This document shows, piece by piece, positions 1 through 7,646 of a stretch of 64,000 nucleotides of DNA; position 1 is the stretch's first letter, and every line of letters starts with the position of its first letter. The notes beneath the pieces are model-generated. The model saw only the letters and a program-made list of their open reading frames with translations, made no database searches and had not been told where the DNA came from. This DNA is from Variovorax paradoxus NBRC 15149. GTDB lineage: Bacteria > Pseudomonadota > Gammaproteobacteria > Burkholderiales > Burkholderiaceae_C. A program made the position numbers and the translations under genes. The stretch spans positions 2,728,001 to 2,792,000 of the forward strand of contig NZ_BCUT01000001.1 of the NCBI RefSeq assembly GCF_001591365.1, in the 5' to 3' direction.

Positions 1-1
1 C

Positions 2-88
2 CTGCTCGCGGCGCTGATGACCGGCGCCGCGCCTGAATTCGATGCGGCGCCGTATGCGCCGCGCGGCTTGCTGGAGAAGCGCGCATGA
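2..88 (+). CDS. C-terminal end of an FAD-dependent oxidoreductase subunit (partial)
   Basis: Only the last 28 codons are inside the window, ending in the TGA at 86-88. That TGA overlaps the ATG of the next gene (ATGA), so the two are translationally coupled. The residues themselves are not diagnostic. The assignment rests on context: a small 2Fe-2S subunit and a large FAD/NAD-type subunit follow, which is the layout of three-component dehydrogenases of the opine oxidase, D-hydroxyproline dehydrogenase and HcnABC type. In those systems the third component is a D-amino-acid-oxidase-like flavoprotein. This is inference from neighbours only. Confidence 0.55.
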   Translation: MLAALMTGAAPEFDAAPYAPRGLLEKRA

Positions 89-333
89 GCGGCGAGACCT
101 TGCTGCACATCGACGGCCAACCCGTCCGCGTGAAGGCGGGCAGCTCGGTCGCCGCCGCCTTGCGCGTGGCCGGCGCCATGGGCGTGGCGCGCAGCTCCGT
201 CACGGGCCAGCCGCGCGCGCCCTTCTGCGGCATGGGCGTGTGCCAGGAATGCCGCGTGCGGATCGATGGCCGGCAAAGGCTCGCCTGCCAGGCGGTCTGC
301 GCCGAAGGCATGCGCGTGGAGACCTCGGCATGA
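85..333 (+). CDS. small (2Fe-2S)-binding subunit of a three-component dehydrogenase
   Basis: The 82-residue product is a short plant-ferredoxin-like domain. Four cysteines at positions 48, 53, 56 and 68 (C-x4-C-x2-C-x11-C, with the local text PFCGMGVCQEC) are placed as in the Fer2_4 family, which binds one 2Fe-2S cluster. Such proteins act as the small electron-transfer subunit of opine, sarcosine-like, hydroxyproline or cyanide-forming oxidases. Its start overlaps the stop of the upstream flavoprotein, and its stop TGA (331-333) overlaps the next ATG at 330. The three genes therefore look like one translationally coupled complex. The substrate cannot be told from sequence alone. Confidence 0.88.
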   Translation: MSGETLLHIDGQPVRVKAGSSVAAALRVAGAMGVARSSVTGQPRAPFCGMGVCQECRVRIDGRQRLACQAVCAEGMRVETSA

Positions 334-1625
334 CGGCCATGGCGCTGGAGCACTGCGACCTGCTGATCGTCGGCGCCGGCCCGGCCGGCATGGCGGCGGC
401 CGTGGCGGCAGCACCGAGCGGCGCTTCGATCGCCGTGATCGACGACAACCCCGCGGCCGGCGGCCAGATCTGGCGCGACGGGCCCGGCGCGTCGCTGCCC
501 GCGGCTGCGCGCAGGTGGCGCGATGCGCTCGAGCGCCACGCCAACATCCGCGTGTGCAGCGGCACGCGCGTCGTCGCGGCGCCCGGGCGCAACGAACTGC
601 TGCTCGAAGACGCCGAGCGCGGCTGGCGCATGCGTTGGAGCAAGCTGATCCTCTGCACCGGCGCGCGCGAGCTGCTGCTGCCCTTCCCGGGCTGGACGCT
701 GCCCGGCGTCACGGGCGCGGGTGGGTTGCAGGCGCTCATCAAGGCGGGGCTGCCGGTCGAGGGCGAGCGCATCGTGATCGCCGGCAGCGGGCCCTTGCTG
801 CTGGCCGCTGCATCAACGGCGCGCGCGGCGGGCGCCAAGGTCGTGCGCATCGCCGAGCAGGCCTCGTTCGCGGCGGTCGCGGGCTTTGCCGCCAGCCTGC
901 TGCGCTGGCCGGGCAAGGCGATGCAGGCGGCGGCGCTGGCCGATCCTCAGTACCGCACTTCGTCGCGCATCGTCTCGGCCCACGGCGGCACGCAGGTCGA
1001 ATCGGTTCGGCTCCTGCTGGGCGAGCGCGAGGTGGAGATCGCCTGCGACCGCATCGCCTGCGGCTTCGGCCTCACGCCCAACACGCAGCTTGGCCGGATG
1101 CTCGGCTGCGACCTGACACCCGCGGAGGCCGGCGCCCAGGCGCTGGCCGTCGATGCGCTGCAAGCCACCAGCCTGCCCGGTGTCTACGCGGCCGGCGAAT
1201 GCACCGGCTTCGGCGGCAGCGAGCGCGCCCTCGCCCAGGGCACCATCGCCGGCTACGCAGCCATCGGCAACGAGCGCGCAGCGAAGCAGAACGAACGCGA
1301 GCGCGCCCGCTGGAATGCCTTTGCCGCGCAGCTGCACCGCAGCTTCGCGCTAGCCCCCGCCATCCGGCAGATGCCGCAGCCCGACACCCTCATGTGCCGC
1401 TGCGAAGACGTGCCCTTTTCGGCACTCGCGGATTGCAGCGGCTGGACCGACGCCAAGCTCCACCGCCGCTGCGGCATGGGCGCTTGCCAGGGCCGCGTCT
1501 GCGGCGATGCGGCGCAGTTCCTGTTCGGCTGGACGCCGCCCGCGCCGCGGCCGCCGCTCTCGCCGGCGCGCATCGCCACGCTGGCCGGCCTCGTGCGCCC
1601 GGATGTCGATGTGGACCGACAATGA
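330..1625 (+). CDS. NAD(P)/FAD-dependent oxidoreductase with BFD-like Fe-S motif
   Basis: The 431-residue protein starts with an FAD dinucleotide-binding motif (GAGPAG, residues 15-20) and has a second glycine-rich nucleotide motif (GSGPLL, about residue 155) typical of pyridine nucleotide-disulfide reductase-like flavoproteins. Near the C-terminus, MCRCED and RCGMGACQGRVCG supply four closely placed cysteines of a BFD-like 2Fe-2S domain. This matches the large subunit of opine oxidase, HcnB and D-hydroxyproline dehydrogenase. The ATG at 330 is taken as the start because it overlaps the preceding stop; reading further upstream would run over the ferredoxin gene. The downstream GntR gene begins inside its stop codon, suggesting shared transcription. 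Substrate unknown. Confidence 0.88.
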   Translation: MTAMALEHCDLLIVGAGPAGMAAAVAAAPSGASIAVIDDNPAAGGQIWRDGPGASLPAAARRWRDALERHANIRVCSGTRVVAAPGRNELLLEDAERGWRMRWSKLILCTGARELLLPFPGWTLPGVTGAGGLQALIKAGLPVEGERIVIAGSGPLLLAAASTARAAGAKVVRIAEQASFAAVAGFAASLLRWPGKAMQAAALADPQYRTSSRIVSAHGGTQVESVRLLLGEREVEIACDRIACGFGLTPNTQLGRMLGCDLTPAEAGAQALAVDALQATSLPGVYAAGECTGFGGSERALAQGTIAGYAAIGNERAAKQNERERARWNAFAAQLHRSFALAPAIRQMPQPDTLMCRCEDVPFSALADCSGWTDAKLHRRCGMGACQGRVCGDAAQFLFGWTPPAPRPPLSPARIATLAGLVRPDVDVDRQ

Positions 1626-2332
1626 AGCCGAAGCAGCAGCAGCACCAGCAGCAAAACAAAACAATGGCCCCTCCGAAGACCGCGCCCCGCCCCCAGCCCA
1701 AGCGACGGGCCGCCGACCTCGCCTACGACGCGATCGAGACGCTGCTGTCCACGCTGCAATTGGAGCCTGGCAGCCAGATCGTCGAGGCCGACCTGGCCGA
1801 GCGCACCGGCCTCGGCCGCACGCCGGTGCGCGAGGTGCTGATGCGCATGGTGTCGATCGGCCTCATCGTGCAGCAGCCGCGCCGCGGCCTGCTGGTGTCC
1901 ACCATCGACCTGGCCGACCACCTCGACGTGATCCAGACCCGGCGCGTGCTCGAACGGCTGATCGCGGCCTGCTCGGCGCGCCGCGCCACCGCGCTGCAGC
2001 GCAAGGAGATCGTGCGCTGCGCCGAGCTGATGGTGAAGGCCGCCCATCGCGGCGACCTGAACGACTACATGCAGGCCGACCGCGCGCTCGACCTCGTCAA
2101 CCACCAGGCGAGCCACAACGATTCGGCAGTGAAGGCCGTGATCCCGCTCATCGTGCAGTGCCGCCGCTTCTGGTACGCCTACCAGCACGAAGGCGAGATC
2201 GTCGAGGGCGCCAATGCGCACCTCGAACTCGCACAGGGCATCGCGACCGGCGACGAGGCCGCGGCCATTGCCGGCGCCAACCGCCTGATGGACTACCTCG
2301 AGCTGTTCGCCCGCAAGGTGATCGACAACTGA
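1622..2332 (+). CDS. GntR family (FCD-type) transcriptional regulator
   Basis: A 236-residue regulator. After a Gln/His/Lys-rich N-terminal tail comes a winged helix-turn-helix (about residues 30-90, including ERTGLGRTPVREVL, the classical GntR recognition region). An alpha-helical FCD effector domain follows. FCD regulators usually sense organic acids or amino-acid-related metabolites and repress adjacent catabolic genes. The gene overlaps the stop of the Fe-S flavoprotein by 4 nt, so it is probably in that operon and may control it. A second possible start is the ATG at 1664, which would remove the low-complexity Gln stretch and directly precedes the conserved part. The N-terminus is therefore uncertain. 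Confidence 0.87.
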   Translation: MKPKQQQHQQQNKTMAPPKTAPRPQPKRRAADLAYDAIETLLSTLQLEPGSQIVEADLAERTGLGRTPVREVLMRMVSIGLIVQQPRRGLLVSTIDLADHLDVIQTRRVLERLIAACSARRATALQRKEIVRCAELMVKAAHRGDLNDYMQADRALDLVNHQASHNDSAVKAVIPLIVQCRRFWYAYQHEGEIVEGANAHLELAQGIATGDEAAAIAGANRLMDYLELFARKVIDN

Positions 2333-2385
2333 AGCCCCGGGGAATTCCGCGTGCCGCGGCCGGGCCATCGGCGCATACTGGCCCG

Positions 2386-3309
2386 ATGGCCGTCGCCCCC
2401 CGCGCGCAACCCGAGGACTTCTTCTCCAACGAAGAGTGGCAGTCGCTTACCACCCGCTCTTCATGGAAGGGCCTGTGGCTGGTGGCGCACTGCTGGGGCG
2501 TCATCGGCGCCGCGATGCTCGCGGGCATCCTGTGGCCGTGGACCATGCCGCTCATGGTGCCGATCGTCGGCGCGCGGCAGCTCGGGCTCTTCATCCTCAT
2601 GCACGATGCCGCGCATGCGGGCCTGCACCGCAATCGCCGGATCAACGACTGGGTGGGCTACTGGCTGTGCTCCTCCACGCTGCGCGACTACCGGCCCTAC
2701 CACCTGCAGCACCACCGCTTCGTGCAGCAGACCGAAGACCCGGACCTCGTGCTGTCCGCGCCCTTCCCCATCTCGCGCGATTCGATGTGGCGCAAGGTCG
2801 TGCGCGATTTGAGCGGCCAGACCTTCTACAAGCAGCGCTTCGGCCACATTGCCGAGGGCATCCGGCATCGTGCCCCGGGCGAATCGGCGCTGAAGGCATT
2901 CGGGCGCGAGCTGGCGAAGGACCGGCGCTTCCTGGCCGGCAACGGCCTCGGCTTCCTGGCCTTCGCGCTGGCCGGGTATGGGTGGGCCTGGCTTTTGATG
3001 TGGCTGCTGCCGATGGCCACCTGGCTGCCGCTCGTGAGCCGCGTGCGCAACATCGCCGAGCATGCGCTGGTGGCGCAGAACGAGGCCGATCCGCTGCGCC
3101 AGGCGCGCACCACGCAGGCCGGCTGGCTCGAACGCGCGCTGGTGGCGCCCTACTGGGTCAACTACCACTGCGAGCACCACATGTTCACCGGCCTGCCCTG
3201 CTGGAGCCTGCCAAAGGCGCACCGGCTGCTCCAGCGGCGTGGCGCCATCGCGCGCATGGAAGTGCAGCCTGGCTACCTGAGCCTGCTCAGGCGCGCCGCG
3301 CCGGCCTGA
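2386..3309 (+). CDS. membrane fatty acid desaturase family protein
   Basis: The 307-residue protein has the three histidine clusters of integral-membrane di-iron desaturases and hydroxylases: HDAAH at 73-77, HLQHH at 106-110 and HCEHH at 261-265. Hydrophobic segments lie around residues 28-65 and 195-225, as expected for a membrane enzyme. The family inserts double bonds or hydroxyl groups into acyl chains or related lipids using O2; the exact substrate and position cannot be read from sequence. It stands alone, 53 nt after the GntR gene and convergent with the next gene. The start ATG lies just before a hydrophilic N-terminus and excludes a long upstream frame-extension that overlaps the GntR gene. 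Confidence 0.88.
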   Translation: MAVAPRAQPEDFFSNEEWQSLTTRSSWKGLWLVAHCWGVIGAAMLAGILWPWTMPLMVPIVGARQLGLFILMHDAAHAGLHRNRRINDWVGYWLCSSTLRDYRPYHLQHHRFVQQTEDPDLVLSAPFPISRDSMWRKVVRDLSGQTFYKQRFGHIAEGIRHRAPGESALKAFGRELAKDRRFLAGNGLGFLAFALAGYGWAWLLMWLLPMATWLPLVSRVRNIAEHALVAQNEADPLRQARTTQAGWLERALVAPYWVNYHCEHHMFTGLPCWSLPKAHRLLQRRGAIARMEVQPGYLSLLRRAAPA

Positions 3310-3330
3310 CGGGTGCCCGGCCGCTCTGCG

Positions 3331-3645
3331 TCAGTCCGCAGCCAGCTCGGGTCCGGGCCAGCCCAGCAATTCAGCCAGCCGCTGCACGATCCAGCCGGCC
3401 TCGGCGGCCGACACGCCGGCTTCGGGCGCCCTGAGCCCGGCATGGATGCGCCGCAGGATCTCGCTCTCGACCGGCACCTCGGTGTGGTGCTGGATCTGCG
3501 CGTGGCCCACCAGGTGGCTGGCCAGGTCCTCGCAGATCTCGTAGCGCTCGCGCACCACGCCGATCGGCTCCGAGAGGCGCTGGCGCGCATCGCTGTAGAC
3601 CGCGAAGAACGAGGGCGGAATGAAGATCTGGTTGTCGTCGGACAT
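3331..3645 (-). CDS. conserved hypothetical protein, 104 aa
   Basis: An acidic, mostly helical 104-residue protein without signal peptide, membrane segment or cysteine cluster. I recognise it only as a small protein of the kind found next to DEAD-box helicase genes in Comamonadaceae; no function can be assigned. Codon-position GC bias supports it as coding. It lies on the minus strand, convergent with the desaturase gene, and is separated from the upstream small Lys-rich gene by a rho-independent terminator. It therefore probably has its own promoter. Confidence 0.6.
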   Translation of the reverse strand: MSDDNQIFIPPSFFAVYSDARQRLSEPIGVVRERYEICEDLASHLVGHAQIQHHTEVPVESEILRRIHAGLRAPEAGVSAAEAGWIVQRLAELLGWPGPELAAD

Positions 3646-3670
3646 CGCGGATTGGCTTTATGGCGGTCCC

Positions 3671-3698
3671 AATGACAAAACGCGCCCGGGGGCGCGTT
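3671..3698 (-). terminator. rho-independent terminator after the small Lys-rich gene
   Basis: Read on the minus strand, a perfect 8-bp stem (AACGCGCC / GGCGCGTT) with a 4-nt loop is followed by TTGTCATT. It lies 35 nt after the stop of the 56-residue gene at 3733-3903 and before the 104-residue gene. Confidence 0.65.
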
Positions 3699-3732
3699 CG
3701 TCGCGGCTCTTGCGAGCCTCCGGGGGGCCGGA

Positions 3733-3903
3733 TCAGCCGCCCTTCTTGGCGCGCTTGCCGGGGTTCTTCTTGCTGCGCGTGGCGGTGCCGCGTTCCAGGC
3801 TGACCTTCTGGCCGCCACCGGACTTGGGCAGGGCGTAGCCGGGCATGGGCGTCGGCTTCGGGGTGGCAACGCGGTCGGCTTCGGTACGAATTTTCTTGGG
3901 CAT
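3733..3903 (-). CDS. small Lys/Arg-rich basic protein, 56 aa
   Basis: The protein begins MPKKIRTEADRVATPKPTPM and ends in the basic tail SKKNPGKRAKKGG. It has no hydrophobic segment and no cysteine, and is strongly positively charged, so nucleic-acid or ribosome association is possible but only inferred. The reading frame has the GC-rich third positions of real genes here. It is followed by a clear intrinsic terminator, and it lies between a helicase gene and another small gene on the same strand. I recognise no named family. Position next to DbpA, a ribosome-assembly helicase, is suggestive but not evidence. Confidence 0.6.
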   Translation of the reverse strand: MPKKIRTEADRVATPKPTPMPGYALPKSGGGQKVSLERGTATRSKKNPGKRAKKGG

Positions 3904-4002
3904 GAAAAGCTCGGGTAAAAAAGTGATGTTCGAGGCTCAATTAGGCCACAGCGGGGATTTTGCCTGCCGGAAGCCGAAGCAACCGGCACGGCGGGGTGAC
4001 TT

Positions 4003-5433
4003 TCAGAGCTCCAGCAGGCGCACCTTCACGCTCTTGCCCTTCACGCGGCCGCTCGAGAGCTTGCGCGCCGCTTCGGCCGCAATGCCGCGCTCCACGGCCA
4101 CGTAGGTCGAGAACTCGTTGACGTTGATCTTGCCGACCTGGTCCTTGGCGTAGCCGCAGTCGCCGGTGAGCGCGCCCAGCACGTCGCCGGCGCGGATCTT
4201 CTCCTTGCGCCCGCCCACGATCTGCAAGGTGGCCATGGGCGGCGCGAGCGGCGCGCCCTGGGCCGGCGTGAGCTCGGCCAGCGGGTGCCATTCGGATTCG
4301 CGGCCCTGCAGCTGCTCGATCTTGCCGACGCTGCCCATCTCGTCCATGCTCGCCAGGTTCAGCGCGAGGCCCTCGGCGCCGCCCTGCTGGCCCACGCGGC
4401 CGGTGCGGCCGATGCGGTGGATGTGGATTTCGGCGTCGGGCGTCACGTCGACGTTGATCACGGCTTCGAGCTGCGCAATGTCGAGCCCGCGCGCCGCCAC
4501 GTCGGTCGCCACCAGCACCGAGCAGCTGCGGTTGGCAAACTGCACCAGCACCTGGTCGCGCTCGCGCTGCTCCAGTTCGCCGAAGAGGGCCAGCGCGCTG
4601 AAGCCCTGGCCCTGCAGCACTTCGACGAGGTCGCGGCACTGCTGCTTGGTGTTGCAGAAGGCCAGCGTGCTCACGGGGCGGAAATGGTCGAGCAAAAGGC
4701 TCACGGTATGCAGCCGTTCGCTTTCCTTCACCTGGTACCAGCGCTGGCGGATCTTGCTGCCTTCATGCTGCGCCTGCACCGTGATCTGCTCGGGGCTCTT
4801 CATGAACTGCTGCGCGAGCTTGGCGATGCCTTCGGGGTAGGTGGCCGAGAACAGCAGCGTCTGGCGCTCCTTGGGGCACTGGCGCGCCACCTTCACGATG
4901 TCGTCGAAGAAGCCCATGTCCAGCATGCGGTCGGCTTCGTCGAGCACCAGCGTGTTGAGCGCCTCGAGGTTCAGGTTCTCGCGCTCCAGGTGGTCCATGA
5001 TGCGGCCCGGCGTGCCCACCACGATGTGCGCGCCGTGCTCCAGGCTCGCGATCTGCCCGCGCAGCGCAACGCCGCCGCAGAGCGTGACCACCTTGATGTT
5101 CTCTTCCGCGCGCGCCAGGCGGCGGATTTCGGTCGTGACCTGGTCGGCCAGTTCGCGCGTGGGGCACAGCACCATCGCCTGGATGGCGAAGCGGCGCGGG
5201 TTCAGGTTGGAGAGCAGCGCGAGGGCAAAGGCGGCGGTCTTGCCGCTGCCGGTCTTGGCCTGCGCGATCAGATCCTTGCCGAGCAGCGCCGGCGGCAGCG
5301 CGGCCGCCTGGATCGCCGTCATCTGCGTGTAGCCCAGCTGCGTGAGGTTGGCCAGCATCTGGGGCGAGAGCGCCAGCGTGGCAAAGCCGTTGCCGGCTGG
5401 CGGGCCGCCGGCGGTGGAAGGGGATGTGGTCAT
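4003..5433 (-). CDS. dbpA: ATP-dependent RNA helicase DbpA
   Basis: A 476-residue DEAD-box helicase. Motif I AKTGSGKT is at 59-66, followed by PTRELA, TPGR, DEAD (in VLDEADRMLD), SAT, ATDVAARGLD and HRIGRTGR in the right order. The last about 75 residues contain LQIVGGRKEKIRAGDVLGALTGD, the DbpA-specific RNA-binding domain that recognises hairpin 92 of 23S rRNA. The role is late 50S ribosomal subunit assembly in the cytoplasm. The start ATG at 5431-5433 begins MTTSPSTAGG; a longer frame upstream overlaps the terminator region and is less likely. The next gene upstream on this strand is infA, separated by a strong terminator, so dbpA is probably transcribed on its own. Confidence 0.95.
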   Translation of the reverse strand: MTTSPSTAGGPPAGNGFATLALSPQMLANLTQLGYTQMTAIQAAALPPALLGKDLIAQAKTGSGKTAAFALALLSNLNPRRFAIQAMVLCPTRELADQVTTEIRRLARAEENIKVVTLCGGVALRGQIASLEHGAHIVVGTPGRIMDHLERENLNLEALNTLVLDEADRMLDMGFFDDIVKVARQCPKERQTLLFSATYPEGIAKLAQQFMKSPEQITVQAQHEGSKIRQRWYQVKESERLHTVSLLLDHFRPVSTLAFCNTKQQCRDLVEVLQGQGFSALALFGELEQRERDQVLVQFANRSCSVLVATDVAARGLDIAQLEAVINVDVTPDAEIHIHRIGRTGRVGQQGGAEGLALNLASMDEMGSVGKIEQLQGRESEWHPLAELTPAQGAPLAPPMATLQIVGGRKEKIRAGDVLGALTGDCGYAKDQVGKINVNEFSTYVAVERGIAAEAARKLSSGRVKGKSVKVRLLEL

Positions 5434-5452
5434 CGTTTTGCAGCCGGGCGGC

Positions 5453-5505
5453 CGCAACAAAAACAAAGGCCTTGCCAAGCGCCCGCGCGGGGCGCTTGCA
5501 AGGCC
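5453..5505 (-). terminator. strong intrinsic terminator of infA
   Basis: On the minus strand an approximately 15-bp stem (arms 5491-5505 and 5468-5483, one bulged base) is followed by the T-rich run TTTGTTTTTGTT. It lies 17 nt after the infA stop and ahead of dbpA. Confidence 0.85.
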
Positions 5506-5521
5506 CTTCGTCCGTCGCGGA

Positions 5522-5794
5522 TCAGCGGCGAGGTGCGTTGTTGTTGCCGGAGTTGGTCGGCGGCGGGCCGCGGCGCTCCAGGTGGCGGAAGGTGATACGG
5601 CCCTTGGTCAGGTCGTAGGGCGAGAGTTCGAGCGACACCTTGTCACCCGCCAGGATGCGGATGTGGTGCTTGCGCATCTTGCCGCCGCTGTAGGCGATCA
5701 GCTGATGGCCGTTGTCGAGCGTCACGCGGTAGCGCGAGTCGGGCAGGACTTCGGTCACTGCGCCGTTCATTTCGATCAGTTCTTCCTTGGGCAT
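5522..5794 (-). CDS. infA: translation initiation factor IF-1 (extended C-terminus)
   Basis: The 90-residue product matches IF-1 over its S1-like OB fold ([20 protein letters not shown], then the [12 protein letters not shown] and [11 protein letters not shown] signatures). IF-1 binds the A site of the 30S subunit and stimulates IF-2 and IF-3 during initiation. The usual length is about 72 residues; this copy carries an extra Pro/Asn/Arg-rich tail of about 18 residues after LERR. The gene stands outside the ribosomal-protein operon where a standard copy normally sits, so this is probably the second IF-1 type seen in many betaproteobacteria. It has its own strong terminator downstream. Confidence 0.95.
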   Translation of the reverse strand: MPKEELIEMNGAVTEVLPDSRYRVTLDNGHQLIAYSGGKMRKHHIRILAGDKVSLELSPYDLTKGRITFRHLERRGPPPTNSGNNNAPRR

Positions 5795-5855
5795 GTGTGA
5801 TTACCTCTGAATTCTCGTTCGATGTGTGTTGGAGATGAAGATGGGCGTAATTGTT

Positions 5856-6116
5856 TCAGCCCGCGCACGGCAAAGCGAGCGGCGCGCTGCGGGGGTGGCG
5901 TTCGCGCACCCAGCCGAGCCCCTGGGCGACGGCATAGCGTGCCGCGGCGGCATGGCTGGCAAAGCGCGGCGTGAAACGCATGACGCGGTCGTGCATGCCG
6001 CTGCCCCGGCCGGAGCGGATCGAGACGGATGCGGCGAAATTGCCGTCGTCCTGGTGGCGGATGAGCGGAGAAACAAGGTACTTGCCCACCGCGATACTGT
6101 GTTGAATGATGTCCAT
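5856..6116 (-). CDS. conserved small hypothetical protein, 86 aa
   Basis: The protein begins MDIIQHSIAVGKYLVSPLIR and contains a basic central part (SIRSGRGSGMHDRVMRF) and an Ala-rich helix ending in GLGWVRERHP. It resembles small cytosolic proteins found beside cold-shock or infA genes in Comamonadaceae; I know no function. The start at 6114-6116 has an AAGG just upstream. An in-frame ATG at 6249-6251 would add 45 residues of poor composition and is judged unlikely. It reads in the same direction as infA, 61 nt upstream of it, and the two may share a transcript. Confidence 0.65.
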   Translation of the reverse strand: MDIIQHSIAVGKYLVSPLIRHQDDGNFAASVSIRSGRGSGMHDRVMRFTPRFASHAAAARYAVAQGLGWVRERHPRSAPLALPCAG

Positions 6117-6386
6117 GAAGCCTTGGCACCCTGCGCGGAAAGTGTGCGCAAGATGCCGGAAAAATAATTGAAAACGGGCGTGGGCCGGCCGGAATGGCGC
6201 GGCGGACGCGCTATTCGCTTCAACAAGAACGAAGGCAGTGGTGGCAATCATGGGCGCCCGGTCTGGCGCTCCAACACACTGTGAAGCCGGCTTGGGGGAA
6301 AGAGGCCTGAAAAATCCAAGGGACAGTGCAGGTCAGCCGGCGGAGTGACGAAAAGTGCTTCGTCGTGGTATCGAAACGAACCCGGC

Positions 6387-6392
6387 ATTATA
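6387..6392 (-). promoter_or_regulatory. candidate -10 box (TATAAT) for the 86-aa gene and infA
   Basis: A perfect TATAAT on the minus strand, about 270 nt upstream of the ATG at 6116, in otherwise GC-rich DNA. No convincing -35 hexamer is present 16-18 nt further upstream, so this is tentative. Confidence 0.35.
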
Positions 6393-6445
6393 GCCCGCGG
6401 GGCATGACAGTTGCTTGTCTTAAAAACAACGCCTTGGCGAATTCG

Positions 6446-6478
6446 GCATCAAACACCCGCCGGCCAAGTGTTTGATGC
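6446..6478. repeat. 11-bp perfect inverted repeat, possible dispersed repeat or terminator
   Basis: GCATCAAACAC at 6446-6456 and its exact complement GTGTTTGATGC at 6468-6478 enclose an 11-nt GC-rich loop. The flanking TATCAAAAATATAGCT resembles AT-rich repeats scattered in Comamonadaceae genomes (from memory, not checked). It lies 26 nt after the stop of the isomerase gene on the minus strand but has no T-run in that direction, so a terminator role is uncertain. Confidence 0.5.
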
Positions 6479-6504
6479 TATCAAAAATATAGCTCAAAAG
6501 CGCC

Positions 6505-7560
6505 TCAGCCGATCCCCAGCATCCGCTTGTTGGCGGCCACGTCCACGCCGCCCGCCGCAAAATCGTCAAAAGCCCGCTCCGCCACCCGGATGATGTGGTC
6601 GGCAATGAAGGCCGCGCCCTCGCGCGCGCCGTCCTCGGGCTGCTTGATGCAGCACTCCCATTCGAGCACCGCCCAGCCCGGGAAGTCGTACTGCGCCATC
6701 TTCGAGAAGATGGCGCCGAAATCGACCTGCCCGTCGCCCAGCGAGCGGAAGCGCCCCGCGCGGTTGATCCAGCTCTGGAAGCCGCCGTAGACGCCCTGCT
6801 TGCCGGTCGGGTTGAACTCGGCATCCTTCACGTGGAAGATCTTGATGCGCTCGTGGTAGTGGTCGATGTACGCCAGGTAATCGAGCTGCTGCAGCATGAA
6901 GTGGCTCGGGTCGTACAGGAGGCAGGCACGCGGGTGGTTGTCCACGCGCTCCAGGAACATCTCGTAGCTCACGCCGTCGTGCAGGTCTTCGCCCGGGTGG
7001 ATCTCGTAGCCCACGTCCACGCCCGCCGCGTCGAAGGCATCGAGGATCGGGCGCCAGCGGCGCGCGAGCTCGTCGAAGGCCTCCTCGATGAGTCCCGGCG
7101 GGCGCGGCGGCCACGAATAGAGGTACGGCCAGGCGAGCGCGCCCGAGAAGGTGGCATGCGCCGTGAGCCCCAGGTTGGCCGAGGCCTTCGCGGCGAAGTG
7201 CAGCTGCTCCACCGCCCACTGCTGGCGCCGCACCGGATCGCCGCGCACCTCGGGCGCCGCGAAGCCGTCGAAGCCCGCGTCGTAGGCCGGATGCACCGCG
7301 ACCAGCTGGCCCTGGAGGTGGGTCGACAGCTCGGTGATCTCCAGGCCGTGCGCGGCCAGCGTGCCCTTGACCTCGTCGCAGTAGGTCCTGCTCTCGGCGG
7401 CCTTCTTCAGGTCGAACAGGCGCGCGTCCCAGCTCGGGATCTGCACGCCCTTGTAGCCCAGCCCGGCGGCCCAGCCGGCAATGGCGTCGAGCGAGTTGAA
7501 CGGGGCTTCGTCCCCGGCGAACTGGGCCAGGAATATGGCCGGGCCCTGGATCGTTTTCAT
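6505..7560 (-). CDS. sugar phosphate isomerase/epimerase family (TIM barrel)
   Basis: The 351-residue protein fits the xylose isomerase-like TIM-barrel superfamily (AP_endonuc_2). It has candidate metal-binding acids and histidines in the segments YEIHPGEDLHDG, LLYDPSHF, IKIFHVKDAEF and VLEWECC, arranged as in IolE/hydroxypyruvate-isomerase-like enzymes. It probably isomerises or epimerises a sugar or sugar acid in the cytoplasm; the substrate is unknown. The start at MKTIQGPAIF fits the family; an upstream frame extension overlaps the divergent gene's promoter. It is divergent from the PuuD-like amidase gene, 86 nt away, without visible operon partners. Confidence 0.85.
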   Translation of the reverse strand: MKTIQGPAIFLAQFAGDEAPFNSLDAIAGWAAGLGYKGVQIPSWDARLFDLKKAAESRTYCDEVKGTLAAHGLEITELSTHLQGQLVAVHPAYDAGFDGFAAPEVRGDPVRRQQWAVEQLHFAAKASANLGLTAHATFSGALAWPYLYSWPPRPPGLIEEAFDELARRWRPILDAFDAAGVDVGYEIHPGEDLHDGVSYEMFLERVDNHPRACLLYDPSHFMLQQLDYLAYIDHYHERIKIFHVKDAEFNPTGKQGVYGGFQSWINRAGRFRSLGDGQVDFGAIFSKMAQYDFPGWAVLEWECCIKQPEDGAREGAAFIADHIIRVAERAFDDFAAGGVDVAANKRMLGIG

Positions 7561-7646
7561 GGCTTGTCTTCCTTCTTGGTCGTGGCGGCGTTGAAAGCAT
7601 ACTTTGGCGTGTCGTCCGACCCCGTGCGAGAGGCCAAAGCGCCACA

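Larger units (their letters stand above)
6117..6504. other. intergenic region, no gene recognised
   Basis: This 388-nt stretch between the 86-residue gene and the sugar isomerase has no convincing coding frame. It holds the TATAAT at 6387-6392 and the long inverted repeat at 6446-6478. Its local GC content is lower than in the flanking genes. Confidence 0.6.

Noticed and set aside
1631..1660. Gln-repeat coding tract in the GntR gene as a variable repeat
   Set aside because: Only a short run of mixed Gln codons in an N-terminal tail that may even precede the true start; not enough to call a repeat.
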